Made by a program: the position numbers and the translations under genes. 64,000 nt of DNA. Origin: Pseudomonadota bacterium (GTDB lineage: Bacteria > Pseudomonadota > Alphaproteobacteria > Rhizobiales > Xanthobacteraceae). This document shows positions 63,666 to 64,000 of the stretch, piece after piece. The notes beneath the pieces were generated by a model that saw only the letters and a list, made by a program, of their open reading frames with translations, searched no databases and was not told the origin of the DNA. Each line of letters opens with the position of its first letter. The stretch's first letter is position 1. The DNA lies in contig JAEWIX010000064.1 in NCBI GenBank assembly GCA_023386885.1, positions 124,001 to 188,000 of the forward strand. Direction: 5' to 3'.

Positions 63666-64000
63666 ATGCGCGGCAGTGATGCACGTGCCCTCTCCCGCTC
63701 GCTGCTCGATCTCTGCCGTATGCGTAAACTGACCGTCGCCACCGCCGAGTCCTGCACCGGCGGATTGGTGGCTGGCGCGCTCACCGACATTCCCGGCTCG
63801 TCCGACGTGATCGACCGTGGCTTCGTCACCTATTCCAACGACGCGAAGCGCGCGATGCTCGGCGTGAAAGCCTCTACGCTCGACACGTTCGGTGCCGTCA
63901 GCAAGGAAACCGCGCAGGCGATGGCGATCGGCGCGCTGGAACGCGCCGGCGTCGACCTCGCGGTATCGATTACCGGCATCGCCGGCCCCGGCGGCGCAAC
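63666..64000 (+). CDS. CinA-family protein (nicotinamide-nucleotide amidohydrolase type), cut by window end
   Basis: The first 111 residues are visible. TVATAESCTGGLVAGALTDIPGSSDVIDRGFVTYSN is the CinA C-terminal domain pattern, and SITGIAGPGG continues it. Stand-alone forms hydrolyse nicotinamide mononucleotide to the acid form. No N-terminal molybdopterin-like domain is present, as the protein begins directly with this domain. It is placed one base after ispDF and is probably cotranscribed. Confidence 0.9.
   Translation, partial: MRGSDARALSRSLLDLCRMRKLTVATAESCTGGLVAGALTDIPGSSDVIDRGFVTYSNDAKRAMLGVKASTLDTFGAVSKETAQAMAIGALERAGVDLAVSITGIAGPGGA

Overview
This is a chromosomal window from an alphaproteobacterium of order Rhizobiales, most likely the Bradyrhizobium/Rhodopseudomonas/Afipia/Nitrobacter group. 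The evidence is high GC by eye; the block dusB(nifR3)-ntrB-ntrC-ntrY-ntrX-(class IV aminotransferase)-hfq-hflX; a fused ispDF; the suf operon with two cysteine desulfurases; the set rlpA/dacA/tmk/holB/metG/tatD/MBL; and intergenic palindromes of types I associate with this family. The genus is inferred from gene content and not proven. Both ends cut genes: PBP1A on the left and a CinA-family gene on the right.

Layout: 1-9.1 kb holds PBP1A, prfB (read through a programmed +1 frameshift), a beta-hydroxyacid dehydrogenase, an EamA transporter, a NodU-type carbamoyltransferase, an M23 endopeptidase and a BCP peroxiredoxin with a histone-H1-like tail. 9.3-17.5 kb holds a very large AsmA-like protein, an MFS transporter, tyrS, anmK and a hydrolase. 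17.8-24.6 kb is the Fe-S assembly operon iscS-like/sufB/sufC/sufD/sufS/sufT with palindromic repeats in two internal gaps. 24.6-31.5 kb looks like a catabolic module of VOC protein, CoA-transferase, TRAP binding protein, fused TRAP permease and acyl-CoA synthetase, which could import a carboxylic acid and activate it as a CoA thioester.

31.6-39.9 kb is the housekeeping run MBL/tatD/metG/holB/tmk/dacA and then rlpA, with an epoxide-hydrolase-like gene on the opposite strand between dacA and rlpA. 40-46 kb has tRNA-Ser(UGA), a secreted caspase-like protein, a DEAD-box helicase, a diguanylate cyclase, a TfoX-like protein, an A-type Fe-S carrier away from the suf operon and a DUF1272 zinc-type protein. 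46-48.7 kb has a crotonase and a cobalt-type nitrile hydratase operon (alpha, beta, accessory). 48.7-51.8 kb has queC, mazG and a succinate-semialdehyde dehydrogenase.

51.9-62.2 kb is the nitrogen-regulation block on the minus strand: dusB, the NtrBC and NtrYX two-component systems, a D-amino-acid-type aminotransferase, hfq and hflX. 62.4-64 kb, on the plus strand, is ispDF and the start of a CinA-family gene.

I found no insertion sequence, prophage, CRISPR array, rRNA or toxin-antitoxin pair, and no clearly undescribed multigene system. The most interesting signals are small: an 11-bp perfect hairpin hiding the Shine-Dalgarno of the MFS gene together with an overlapping 12-codon reading frame; palindromes in the promoters of the CoA/TRAP module; repeats inside the suf operon; a peroxiredoxin carrying a lysine/alanine-rich tail; and several convergent gene pairs with interleaved stop codons.
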